Source: Bacteroidia bacterium (GTDB taxonomy: Bacteria > Bacteroidota > Bacteroidia > Chitinophagales > Saprospiraceae). From it: DNA of 33,830 nt. Positions within the stretch are counted from its first letter, which is position 1, and the number at the start of each line of letters is the position of its first letter. Below the pieces are notes generated by a model, which had not been told where the DNA came from, ran no database searches, and was given only the letters and a program-made list of their open reading frames with translations. Positions 18,511-26,257 of the stretch are shown here, in pieces. The stretch lies in NCBI GenBank assembly GCA_018680005.1, contig JAHHJQ010000130.1, positions 1-33,830 of the forward strand, written 5' to 3'. A program made the position numbers and the translations under genes.

Positions 18511-19896
18511 TTACAATCCATACTTATCCAGCAAATAAACCAAGCTAGTCATAGCTGCCGAGCCCAATTCCAGTTCCCTGCAATTGACCTTATCAAAGGT
18601 GTCCGTAGCTGTGTGATGATAGTCAAAGTATCTTTGGGAGTCTGGTCTTAATCCCATTAGCATTCCCATCTGGCCTTTCAAAGGATTGATATCTGCCCCC
18701 GAACCTCCTTTTTCGAAAATGATATAATAGGGCTCTAATAATGGTGCCCATGTATTCATTTTTTGAAACCTTGCTTGAAAGATTGATGTATCCCCATCGC
18801 ATGAAAAACTCCTTGGTGTAAATCCACCAGAGTCAGACTCAATAGCAGCCATATGAAATTCACCTTTTTTATCCGATTCCTCTTGGTAAGCCAATGCGCC
18901 CTTTAAGCCGTTTTCTTCATTCATAAACATGACACAACGAATTGTTCTTTTCGGTTGATAATCTAATTCCTTCAGCAAGTGAATCACGTCGAGGGCATGA
19001 ACACACCCGGATCCGTCATCATGAGCGCCCTCTCCTACATCCCAGGAATCGAGGTGTCCTCCTACAAGGAGGATCTCATCCGGATGGACACTTCCTCTAA
19101 TTTCACCGATTACATTATAAGAAATCACTGGAGACAATATCTCCCCACCGGATCTAATATTTAGCCTAACCTTTTCTTTTTTGACCAATTGACCTAAAAA
19201 ATCTGCCGCTTTTGTGCTTATGGCTATCGCAGGTATCTTTTGGGTAGTATCCGTATATACCATAGAACCCGTATGTGGAATATTATCTATACTTGGTGTC
19301 ACAGATCGGACAACAACTCCGATACTACCATATTTTGCCGCTCGTGAAGCTCCAAAGACTCTTTGATCAACAGCACCTCCATAGGCATTGAATGTCCTAT
19401 ACTGACCAGGATCCGCAGGCCTATTGTAAAACACTATCTTTCCATTTAGGCTTTCTGCAAGTTGATCTACCTCGTCTAAACTTTGCACTTCAACAATCTC
19501 TGCTGTCATTCCTAAGCTTTGTGTTCCAATCGAATTACCTAGTGCTATGCTAGGAAGTACAACAGTTCCAACGGATTGTGATCCAACAATTTTCACTTTA
19601 CTTGGCTCCCCTCTTTTCCATCTTGGCACCTCACATGGCTGTAACCAGACTGTATCCATTCCCATGTCATTCATCAACTGAAAAGTATATTCCACAGCTG
19701 CTGAGGCCTGTGGCGTACCTGAGAATCTTGGCCCAATGGACTTAGTCAAATACTCCAATTGCTCGTAAGCAAAATTATTCGTGAGTGCAGTTCGATGAAT
19801 ATCACTGATGAATAAAGCGTCTGTCTCTGAATTTTGGGCTGTAATTCCGTGACTTACGAAAAATAGGATTATTGCTAGAGCATTGTTTCTATACAT
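18511..19896 (-). CDS. Exported M28-family metallopeptidase with PA insert
   Basis: A 461-aa secreted aminopeptidase/carboxypeptidase-like protein. The signal peptide is MYRNNALAIILFFVSHGITAQ. A protease-associated (PA) domain is inserted at about 130-245. The di-zinc peptidase core carries His281 and Asp283 in GGHLDSWDVGEG, Asp293 in AHDDGSG, Glu327/Glu328 in MNEENG and a late His in DYHHTATDTFDKV. The arrangement resembles plasma glutamate carboxypeptidase-type M28 enzymes, which cleave dipeptides. No C-terminal sorting domain is present, so it is probably periplasmic. It lies upstream of hpt with only 23 bases between them. Confidence 0.9.
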   Translation of the reverse strand: MYRNNALAIILFFVSHGITAQNSETDALFISDIHRTALTNNFAYEQLEYLTKSIGPRFSGTPQASAAVEYTFQLMNDMGMDTVWLQPCEVPRWKRGEPSKVKIVGSQSVGTVVLPSIALGNSIGTQSLGMTAEIVEVQSLDEVDQLAESLNGKIVFYNRPADPGQYRTFNAYGGAVDQRVFGASRAAKYGSIGVVVRSVTPSIDNIPHTGSMVYTDTTQKIPAIAISTKAADFLGQLVKKEKVRLNIRSGGEILSPVISYNVIGEIRGSVHPDEILLVGGHLDSWDVGEGAHDDGSGCVHALDVIHLLKELDYQPKRTIRCVMFMNEENGLKGALAYQEESDKKGEFHMAAIESDSGGFTPRSFSCDGDTSIFQARFQKMNTWAPLLEPYYIIFEKGGSGADINPLKGQMGMLMGLRPDSQRYFDYHHTATDTFDKVNCRELELGSAAMTSLVYLLDKYGL

Positions 19897-19998
19897 GTTT
19901 TATGAGATTTACCAAGCTTAAAAAATGTTTGTAACCGCCATTTGACACAAAAATCGCCAAACTCACTTCCAAATGACAATAATATGACAATTGTAATT

Positions 19999-20006
19999 CA
20001 AAATTA
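19999..20006 (-). promoter_or_regulatory. Candidate -7 box for the M28 peptidase
   Basis: The minus strand reads TAATTTTG here, matching TAnnTTTG. A TTG lies 24 bases upstream at 20033-20031, slightly further than the ideal. The implied leader before the ATG at 19896 is about 95 bases. Confidence 0.4.
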
Positions 20007-20077
20007 ATATTGGTACTTGAGATTCTTGTGCAATTATATTTTGTGTCGTCTATAGTATTCTTTTATAAATTGCATTT

Positions 20078-20248
20078 GGGTGTTGACAAAAGCATCTAAC
20101 ACCCTTCGATAGGTCTTCTGTTTGTTTATTGAAAACTTGTCACAGATATTTGTTCCGTTCAAACACGAAGACAAAGACTAATAAAAATTAATTTGGTTTT
20201 ATTTGGTTAGGGCTGAGGTAGTGAATTATCACTACCTCTATTTTTTTT
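20078..20248 (+). ncRNA. Candidate structured small RNA ending in an intrinsic terminator
   Basis: This gap holds three well-formed stem-loops in a row on the plus strand. First, GGGTGTT (20078-20084) pairs with AACACCC (20098-20104). Second, GTCTTCTGTTTG (20113-20124) pairs over 12 bp with CAAACACGAAGAC (20160-20172), leaving one bulged C. Third is a 10-bp terminator stem with a T8 tract. No ATG occurs on the plus strand from 20041 to 20240, and the neighbour upstream runs the other way, so the terminator has no protein gene to end. The 5' end is unknown; TATATTTTG at 20035-20043 is an imperfect -7 box. No match to 6S, SRP or tmRNA is recognised. An attenuated sigma-factor leader is the alternative. 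Confidence 0.55.
20215..20248 (+). terminator. Orphan intrinsic terminator upstream of the sigma factor gene
   Basis: GAGGTAGTGA (20215-20224) and TCACTACCTC (20229-20238) form a perfect 10-bp stem with an ATTA loop, followed by TA and eight T residues (20241-20248). The opposite strand has no T-tract, so the direction is plus. Confidence 0.9.
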
Positions 20249-20277
20249 GTCAATTCTTATCTAATCATATAACTTTG
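20246..20277 (+). promoter_or_regulatory. Promoter of the sigma factor operon
   Basis: TTTG at 20246-20249 and TAACTTTG at 20270-20277 match the Bacteroidota -33 and TAnnTTTG -7 boxes with a 20-base spacer. The TTTG is made from the last T residues of the preceding terminator tract. Transcription would begin near 20283, only about a dozen bases before the ATG at 20295. Confidence 0.65.
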
Positions 20278-20294
20278 GGCCGTTAAAAACGAGG

Positions 20295-20912
20295 ATGTCA
20301 TTGTTTCGGTTCATACAGTTTTTCCTTGAACGTCTCCAGCTCTCCCGGATAGAGACAATGACTGATAATCAGATTGTGGCTGAATATCGGGAAACTTTTG
20401 ATCCTCTTCTCTATAAGGTAATCTACAAAAGATACTCCGGAAAAGTGTATCACAAGTGCGTTGCCATGCTCAAAAACACGGATGAGGCAATGGATGCAAC
20501 TCAGGACATATTTATTAAGCTCTATACTAAGATTGCCGATTTTGAGGAGAGGGCGAAACTCAGCACATGGATTTACCGTGTTACTTATAATTATTGCATA
20601 GACCTTTTACGAAAAAGAAAAAAAGAGGATAAGCTTTTTTCATCCGAAACGGAAATTCCAGATGACATTGAAGACGAAATTGAGGATCGCGAAATTCTTG
20701 AAATTGAAGTAAAAAAGTTAAAAGTTGTTTTGGATAAGATACCTGAAGGCGATAAGGCCGTCTTAATGATGAAATATCAGGATGACATGTCTATAAAGGA
20801 GATCGCTGAAATATTGAACAAGACAGAGAGCTCCATAAAAATGAAGCTTAAACGAGCAAGACATAAAACCCAAAGAGTGTACAAAGAGACTTTCAAGGAC
20901 TTATATACATAA
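20295..20912 (+). CDS. ECF-family RNA polymerase sigma factor
   Basis: A 205-aa alternative sigma factor. Region 2 (about 35-105) contains YKRYSGKVYHKCVAML, MDATQDIFIKLYTKI and the LSTWIYRVTYNYCIDLLRKRK helix that contacts -10 DNA. An acidic linker follows (EIPDDIEDEIEDREILE). Region 4 (about 145-200) has MMKYQDDMSIKEIAEILNKTESSIKMKLKRARHK, a helix-turn-helix that reads the -35 element. An alternative ATG at 20358 would remove 21 residues, but the promoter position supports 20295 and a very short leader. No transmembrane anti-sigma gene follows; the next frame is a 64-aa protein 16 bases on. Confidence 0.92.
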   Translation: MSLFRFIQFFLERLQLSRIETMTDNQIVAEYRETFDPLLYKVIYKRYSGKVYHKCVAMLKNTDEAMDATQDIFIKLYTKIADFEERAKLSTWIYRVTYNYCIDLLRKRKKEDKLFSSETEIPDDIEDEIEDREILEIEVKKLKVVLDKIPEGDKAVLMMKYQDDMSIKEIAEILNKTESSIKMKLKRARHKTQRVYKETFKDLYT

Positions 20913-20928
20913 ATACTAAATTATTGCC

Positions 20929-21123
20929 ATGGCAGATAATAACAATTTCAAACAGTTGCTTTTCCAAGAATTACAGGAAATGCCCGAGGCTCCTGGCCAG
21001 GTAGAGAATGGTGTGGATGGCTCTATAGGCTTCATATCACATATTGGAAAATTCATTGAGTTATATATACCAAAGTTTATAGATGCGATTACTGCTTTCC
21101 TTGGTTCCAACGACCGAAACTAA
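20929..21123 (+). CDS. Small protein following the sigma factor, function unknown
   Basis: A 64-aa frame starting 16 bases after the sigma factor stop, on the same strand and 47 bases before the channel gene. The first half is polar (ADNNNFKQLLFQELQEMPEAP). The second half has a strongly amphipathic-looking segment, FISHIGKFIELYIPKFIDAITAFLG, interrupted by one Pro, and it ends SNDRN. The position, fit to the operon and protein-like composition argue it is real. I recognise no family. It could be a small regulator of the sigma factor or a membrane-surface peptide; neither is shown. Confidence 0.6.
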   Translation: MADNNNFKQLLFQELQEMPEAPGQVENGVDGSIGFISHIGKFIELYIPKFIDAITAFLGSNDRN

Positions 21124-21170
21124 AAGTCTTGTTTGAATAGCCATATTCGAATTTCCAAAAACCTCCTCAT

Positions 21171-21983
21171 ATGCAAGATTCCAATCTATTTCAGCTGGTC
21201 CAATCACTATTACAGGATATAGTTTCATTTATTCCCAATCTGGTGGGGGCTTTGCTCATCATCATTATTGGTTGGATCATCTCCAGAATTCTTCGAAAGG
21301 CCCTCAAAAAGTTTATCAAAGCTATTGGCATTGATAAGCTAGGAGAACAAATTGAAAAAATTGACATCATTCATAAAGCAGGAATTTCCATAAAACCCAG
21401 CAATATTCTATCCTCCATCATCTACTATCTGATGATGCTGATTTTTATAGTGGCCGCTACAGACGTATTGGGTATGCCCGCAATTTCAGGACTCATGTCA
21501 GATGTGCTTTCTTATGCCCCCAATCTGATCGTTGCTATCTTAATCATGGGAATCGGATTGCTGATTTCTGAATTTTTCAAGAATATCACAGAAACAGCAT
21601 GTAAATCTATCGGGATCTCCGCCTATAGGATCATAGCTAATGTTGTATTCTATTTCACATTGATCAATGTACTTATTCTTGCATTATCTCAAGCTGGTAT
21701 AGATACTGGATTTCTCAAAAACAACCTTTCCATAATTCTGGCAGGAATAATCTTCGCCTTTGCACTGGGATATGGATTTGCATCAAAGGATATTGCATCA
21801 AATTTCCTCGCATCGTTTTATCTCAAGAACAGATTCAAAGTTGGAGACAATATCACCATTTCTGATATCAGTGGAAAAATCGTTGAAATAGATTCCAATT
21901 ATGTCAAATTGAAAACAGACAACAGTTCTCAGCTCATTCCAATCATTAAGTTGATTACGGAATCAGTCGAAATTCACGATTAA
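21171..21983 (+). CDS. MscS-like small-conductance mechanosensitive channel
   Basis: A 270-aa inner-membrane protein. Helices at about 20-40, 82-104, 115-137, 155-178 and 187-210 include two TM-helix repeats, each of the form APNLIVAILIMGIGLLIS or IPNLVGALLIIIIGWIIS. The pore-helix-like Gly/Ala-rich segment ILAGIIFAFALGYGFASKDIASNFLASFYL leads into the MscS beta-domain core FKVGDNITISDISGKIVEIDSNYVKLKTDN. The large C-terminal vestibule of E. coli MscS is missing, so this is the compact form. It is expressed within the sigma factor operon by its spacing. Osmotic-release function follows from the family, and gating here is untested. Confidence 0.85.
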   Translation: MQDSNLFQLVQSLLQDIVSFIPNLVGALLIIIIGWIISRILRKALKKFIKAIGIDKLGEQIEKIDIIHKAGISIKPSNILSSIIYYLMMLIFIVAATDVLGMPAISGLMSDVLSYAPNLIVAILIMGIGLLISEFFKNITETACKSIGISAYRIIANVVFYFTLINVLILALSQAGIDTGFLKNNLSIILAGIIFAFALGYGFASKDIASNFLASFYLKNRFKVGDNITISDISGKIVEIDSNYVKLKTDNSSQLIPIIKLITESVEIHD

Positions 21984-22020
21984 TAATCAAAATTTAAATA
22001 CTTAATAGAAATTCATAATC

Positions 22021-22944
22021 ATGAAAAAACTTAGTTTAATTGCATTGTGTCTTACGCTCTTCATGGGTGCTTCATTTGCACAATCTATAGAAGACCTCAA
22101 AGCACAAAGAGATGAAAAAGCAGCTCAGCAAGCAGAATTACAGGGTCAGGCTGATGCCCTTGCAGGTGAAGTTGCTTCACTAGATGATCAAATCGTCAAA
22201 CTTTCCGGTTGGCAAACGGGATTGAATGGCTTGTTAGGTCTGGCATTTGCTAAAAATGATAAATGGCAAAGTATAGCAAATAATAATTCATCATCTGCAT
22301 TTAATGTTGGTATAACAGCGTTTGCCAATAAAAATACAGATGCCTATTTCTGGAATAACAAAGGTATATTAAACAAAGCATGGCAAGATGTAGACAAGGC
22401 TGGCGAAAGCGGAGATGATGGGCTTTTTGATCAAGAAAATAGTACTGCTGATATTGTTAATATCGCATCGCTCTACGGATTCAAATTATCAGATAATTTT
22501 GCAGTTTCGGCACTAGGGGAACTGAATACTTCGGTTAACGACTTTCTAAAAATTGGGACCTTTGATATTGGTGTGGGAGCTACCTGGACACCCATATCTA
22601 ATCTTGTGGTTGTCATGCATCCATTGAATTATCATTACGCCTTTGGAAATGGTGGTGAAGGTGCGATGGGAGCAAAGATTCGGGCAGACTATACACAAGG
22701 CATAACCGTCGCTGGAAAAGGAATGGCATGGTCATCTACTTTTACCACTTTCTTGCCATATAAAGAATTGGACCCATCTCTATTTGAATGGACATGGTTA
22801 AATAATCTTTCTTTCTCTATTTGGAATGGAATTGGTGTGGGAGTAGGATTAGGTCTCAGAGGGGCAGAATTTGAAGTTGCAAAGAGTAATGGCAAAGCTG
22901 ATACCCAACTATTCTATACCGTTGGTCTCTCTTATGGTTTTTAA
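22021..22944 (+). CDS. DUF3078-like outer-membrane beta-barrel protein
   Basis: A 307-aa exported protein. The signal peptide MKKLSLIALCLTLFMGASFAQ is followed by a short coiled coil (about 22-60, AQRDEKAAQQAELQGQADAL...) and a barrel-like domain of alternating strands. WQTGLNGLLGLAFAKNDKW and the terminal aromatic LFYTVGLSYGF are typical of outer-membrane barrels. The layout fits DUF3078, a Bacteroidota family of unknown role. It lies 37 bases after the channel gene and before a terminator, so it probably closes the sigma factor operon. Confidence 0.75.
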   Translation: MKKLSLIALCLTLFMGASFAQSIEDLKAQRDEKAAQQAELQGQADALAGEVASLDDQIVKLSGWQTGLNGLLGLAFAKNDKWQSIANNNSSSAFNVGITAFANKNTDAYFWNNKGILNKAWQDVDKAGESGDDGLFDQENSTADIVNIASLYGFKLSDNFAVSALGELNTSVNDFLKIGTFDIGVGATWTPISNLVVVMHPLNYHYAFGNGGEGAMGAKIRADYTQGITVAGKGMAWSSTFTTFLPYKELDPSLFEWTWLNNLSFSIWNGIGVGVGLGLRGAEFEVAKSNGKADTQLFYTVGLSYGF

Positions 22945-22971
22945 AAGCCATCTAAAAAATTAAAATCCTGG

Positions 22972-23003
22972 GGGTTGGCAATATTTGATTGTCAACCCTT
23001 TTT
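22972..23003. terminator. Intrinsic terminator between convergent operons
   Basis: GGGTTGGCAAT (22972-22982) and ATTGTCAACCC (22988-22998) form an 11-bp stem with one G-T pair and a 5-base loop. TTTTT follows at 22999-23003, overlapping the stop codon of the minus-strand gene. The A-rich left flank gives a T-rich tail on the minus strand as well, so it may work in both directions. Confidence 0.85.
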
Positions 23004-25419
23004 ATTTTGAATAGACTTCGATGGTGTTACCAGCTATTATGTCATCATTGGTTATATCAAATGACCCGAGTGTGTCGTTTCCATGATTGAGTCTATAGTT
23101 TCCTTGAGCTTTAATCGATAGATCTTCACTCAACTGGTCTGTAGCATAAGGGACTCGTGTCGAAAACTTCCCTGTATCATCACATTCTACGGTTTTGGTA
23201 TATACAATTGTTCTGTTGGATGTATTGGATTGAAGTTCTAGTATAATATTCAAACTTGCATTGGGTTGGAATTTGCCCTTTACTTCTGCCCCTTTAACTA
23301 TTTCAAATACCTTAACCCAAGGTCCATAATATCCTTGATAAAAAACTCTGTTTCCAGTTCCATCACCAAGTGTTTCAACATTTTGTGAAAAATAGTTGTG
23401 CTCTTCATTGGTCAACATCTCTCTGTCATATCTCTCAAAAGTATTCCCGTCAGAAATGTAAGAGGTAAAGCCATATTGAGGTGAATCCCATATCAATCGG
23501 TAATGCGAAAGATTATTTCCATCCTTTGCATATAATTTGTTTACAATGGAATTATCAAATGCACTTCCAAATGTGAATAAATTAATAGTTCGACCACCAT
23601 AATTAGTCTGTCTTTGTGTATTATATGCTGATAATCCTAAACCTGCTGTATTGGCCTTGGAAGAAAAATAAGTACCATTAGATCGTGCATCCACCACAGC
23701 GTATTTTACTTTTTCATGCCCTTCACAATCCGGACAGAGATTACGTAATGATTCTTGTTCTGATTGCGACATCATCCATTTAGGTACTTTCGCAGCGGGC
23801 CATCTACTCCAGACCGGAATCCGTTTGGCCCTCTGATTAATGATATTTCCAAAATCCCAGGCGCAAATAATTCCATAGTCGTTTTCTCCATATGAAACAT
23901 TGCCATTGATTCGTTTTTCGTCGTCTAAGAATTCGTTGATTGGGTTATCAATTTGAGGCGTATTTTCTCTAATCCAATCGGCTGCGGAATACCATCCCTC
24001 CTGATAAATTATTCCTTGCCTTATTGATTGCTCCGTAAAGTAATATTGATTATTAGAAGTGATCGCAAATTTTGAAAGGATAAGAATAATCGAAATACCA
24101 ATAATCGAATAATTAGAATATTGCTTGATTTTTTCGCCGACAAAATCTTCTAAGAAGCAGATAATAACAGAAATACCAATAATCGACATGAGGCACATAT
24201 ATGGCGAGACCATATAGCCCATATCAAATGTATTGAGCCACATCCAAACAAAAAACCCCGAAAAGACAGTGGTCAAAGATAGTGCTCTGAATTCTTTTCT
24301 TATGAAACCAGCAAGTCCACTTACCACAATACCAAAAAGTCCAAAGTAACCGGCAGCTTCATTAATTTTAAAAAACCTGGTGTAATCTATAACTGCATTT
24401 TCAACAAGATTGGTTGCCTGCATATTCATCATTTGAATAGCTCTGACACCAACATTTGTGTTGTTAAAAACAAGGTAACTGATCACTAAGCCGAATCCGA
24501 ATAACCCAAAGGCTATTATCTTATGATTAGTAATATATTTTTTCAGAAACTTGGCGACATAGAGTTGCGTCGGGCCTAAAACACCTAAGACTAGCAGAAC
24601 CAGTATTACTTGAAAAGTAATTCTGGTATCGAAAAGAACAATTATTTCTGGCCAAAATAAATGTAGTATAAACAACTGCAATCCTGCTGATATGCCATAA
24701 ACACCAAATCGCTTAGCATAATTATTAATTTTATAGTTATGATAAATCAAAACTGTATTGATCAAAAGCAGGGTGAATGCATATAGTATGACATACAAAG
24801 GAGATCCATTCCAGCAAGTAAAAAATATAACTAGCGGGATACTTGCCAGGATCCCATTTTTGAATGAAAAGCTTTCTTTAAATAAATGAATCAAGCTATA
24901 AATTATCCATAGGCTTAATACTATCTCAACCACATGGTGATCACTAAAACCAAGAACCGATCTCGGAAGAGATAGCCCTGGAAAAAACAGGTATAAGAGT
25001 CCGATAGAAAATCCATGATAAATGGAAAATAGCTTTGATCCAATAAGAAATAATAAAAGTCCAATCATGCAACCTAAAATAACAGGTATGTAAGCCAGCA
25101 CTTTAGCCTCGATCTGAGGATGATCATAAAACACATCTACAAGCTTTATAAGGGTTGCATTGAATACAGTATAAAACCCGGTTAAATCAGAATAAACTCC
25201 GTTGGGGTAGTGTGTGCCGTGATCGACTTTTGATATTTTCGGATAGTTTTGAACAGCAGTTTCTGCTTGACGTAAATAAAAATATGGATCAACACCTAAA
25301 AGTCTAACCTCGTCCTCCGAAGGAAAGATTGTTGAATTTAAATTAATTGTTCTTGTAATAAAGCAACCAGCAACAATAATCAAAATAAAACCAAGACTTA
25401 ATAGTTTCTCCGTTTTCAT
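23002..25419 (-). CDS. STT3/AglB-family oligosaccharyltransferase, archaeal-like
   Basis: An 805-aa multi-pass membrane protein that by family transfers a lipid-linked glycan to Asn in N-x-S/T sequons on the outer face of the inner membrane. The first-loop motif GVDPYFYLR has Asp44, and DHGTHYPNG follows. GFSDHHVVE (157-165, Asp160) stands where the DxD-like metal motif lies. NLVE (Glu340) is a candidate TIxE-loop acid. WWDYG appears as AWDFG at 520-524. About 12-13 helices fill 1-455. After them comes a soluble domain whose end (VKVFEIVKGAEVKGKF, FSTRVPYATDQ, GNYRL) resembles the C-terminal domain of archaeal AglB as I recall it. It overlaps the VanZ-like gene by ATGA. The second Trp of WWDYG is kept, and the first is Ala. 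The DNA looks AT-richer than its surroundings by eye. Confidence 0.85.
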   Translation of the reverse strand: MKTEKLLSLGFILIIVAGCFITRTINLNSTIFPSEDEVRLLGVDPYFYLRQAETAVQNYPKISKVDHGTHYPNGVYSDLTGFYTVFNATLIKLVDVFYDHPQIEAKVLAYIPVILGCMIGLLLFLIGSKLFSIYHGFSIGLLYLFFPGLSLPRSVLGFSDHHVVEIVLSLWIIYSLIHLFKESFSFKNGILASIPLVIFFTCWNGSPLYVILYAFTLLLINTVLIYHNYKINNYAKRFGVYGISAGLQLFILHLFWPEIIVLFDTRITFQVILVLLVLGVLGPTQLYVAKFLKKYITNHKIIAFGLFGFGLVISYLVFNNTNVGVRAIQMMNMQATNLVENAVIDYTRFFKINEAAGYFGLFGIVVSGLAGFIRKEFRALSLTTVFSGFFVWMWLNTFDMGYMVSPYMCLMSIIGISVIICFLEDFVGEKIKQYSNYSIIGISIILILSKFAITSNNQYYFTEQSIRQGIIYQEGWYSAADWIRENTPQIDNPINEFLDDEKRINGNVSYGENDYGIICAWDFGNIINQRAKRIPVWSRWPAAKVPKWMMSQSEQESLRNLCPDCEGHEKVKYAVVDARSNGTYFSSKANTAGLGLSAYNTQRQTNYGGRTINLFTFGSAFDNSIVNKLYAKDGNNLSHYRLIWDSPQYGFTSYISDGNTFERYDREMLTNEEHNYFSQNVETLGDGTGNRVFYQGYYGPWVKVFEIVKGAEVKGKFQPNASLNIILELQSNTSNRTIVYTKTVECDDTGKFSTRVPYATDQLSEDLSIKAQGNYRLNHGNDTLGSFDITNDDIIAGNTIEVYSK

Positions 25420-26249
25420 TGATTGGATGGTTTGTCGATATTATAATAAAGCAATGGTATTAGACACATGATCAATAGTCCTGGGTACGTACGGATTCTG
25501 TGCCATGTTGTTTTGAAACTAACTGTATACCAAAAATTTGTATCAAAGTCTTCTTTAGGATGCCTGGCTAAAGGATACACTCCATCAGATTCCTTAAAAA
25601 CTGAAAATAAACCTAATTGTAATCCAAAGAATATGATTAGAGCCAATAATAGAATACCAGTATATGGCGTCTTCAAAAGACTTTTTACAGAATAACTAAA
25701 CTTTGTATCAGACGGTCTTTTCCAGAAAGTATATGAGAGAATGACACCAAGGGCAGATGCCAAAACATTTAAAACCAAGTCATTGAAGTCTAGATAATAC
25801 TTTTGTGTTACGAAATACTGATAATACTCATCCAAATAACCAATAAAAGTTGAAAGAACTATGGCGTAAAAAAGAGACGGTGATAACGGTGTTACAATAA
25901 TGCCTAGCAATGCATATTGAATAAAATGCATGCCTTCCGAACGATAAGGCATTAGTGTCAAATAGGCCGCTAGAATGCCAAATAAGGTAGCGATTCCATA
26001 GATTAAAATATTCTTCTTTTCTCCATGTTCCCTTATTTTATAGTATACGATATATACCATCGAAATAAGTACACATGTAAAGAATATATTTAAATATAAG
26101 TGGAATGCTTTATGTCCCAGTTGATCTACCATCCAATAGAACGGCTGCGAAGCTTTATCATGAATCAATGGGTATATGATAGCCAATGCCACGACAAGGA
26201 CAATATTTACTCTTTGGTTATCATGTAACCATTGAATTGCTAGTTTCAT
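25416..26249 (-). CDS. VanZ-like membrane protein with extended C-terminus
   Basis: A 277-aa membrane protein with about six helices. The VanZ-type core (about 100-170) has EGMHFIQYALLGII, GYLDEYYQYFV and YLDFNDLVLNVLASALGV, the conserved H/Y, DExxQ and D-D-N pattern. The family name comes from teicoplanin resistance, but most members have no known function and many sit in surface-glycan loci. About 100 residues beyond the core contain two more helices flanking a soluble loop (VYPLARHPKEDFDTNFWYTVSFKTT). It is translationally coupled to the oligosaccharyltransferase by a 4-base overlap and lies 8 bases after the CBM9-like gene. A role in glycan or lipid carrier handling is inferred from context only. 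Confidence 0.8.
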   Translation of the reverse strand: MKLAIQWLHDNQRVNIVLVVALAIIYPLIHDKASQPFYWMVDQLGHKAFHLYLNIFFTCVLISMVYIVYYKIREHGEKKNILIYGIATLFGILAAYLTLMPYRSEGMHFIQYALLGIIVTPLSPSLFYAIVLSTFIGYLDEYYQYFVTQKYYLDFNDLVLNVLASALGVILSYTFWKRPSDTKFSYSVKSLLKTPYTGILLLALIIFFGLQLGLFSVFKESDGVYPLARHPKEDFDTNFWYTVSFKTTWHRIRTYPGLLIMCLIPLLYYNIDKPSNQ

Positions 26250-26257
26250 GATGGTTT

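Noticed and set aside
20035-20248. 6S RNA, SRP RNA or tmRNA
   Set aside because: The stems are separate local hairpins. I see no long closing stem with central bubble, no SRP GNRA/asymmetric loop motif and no tRNA-like ends.
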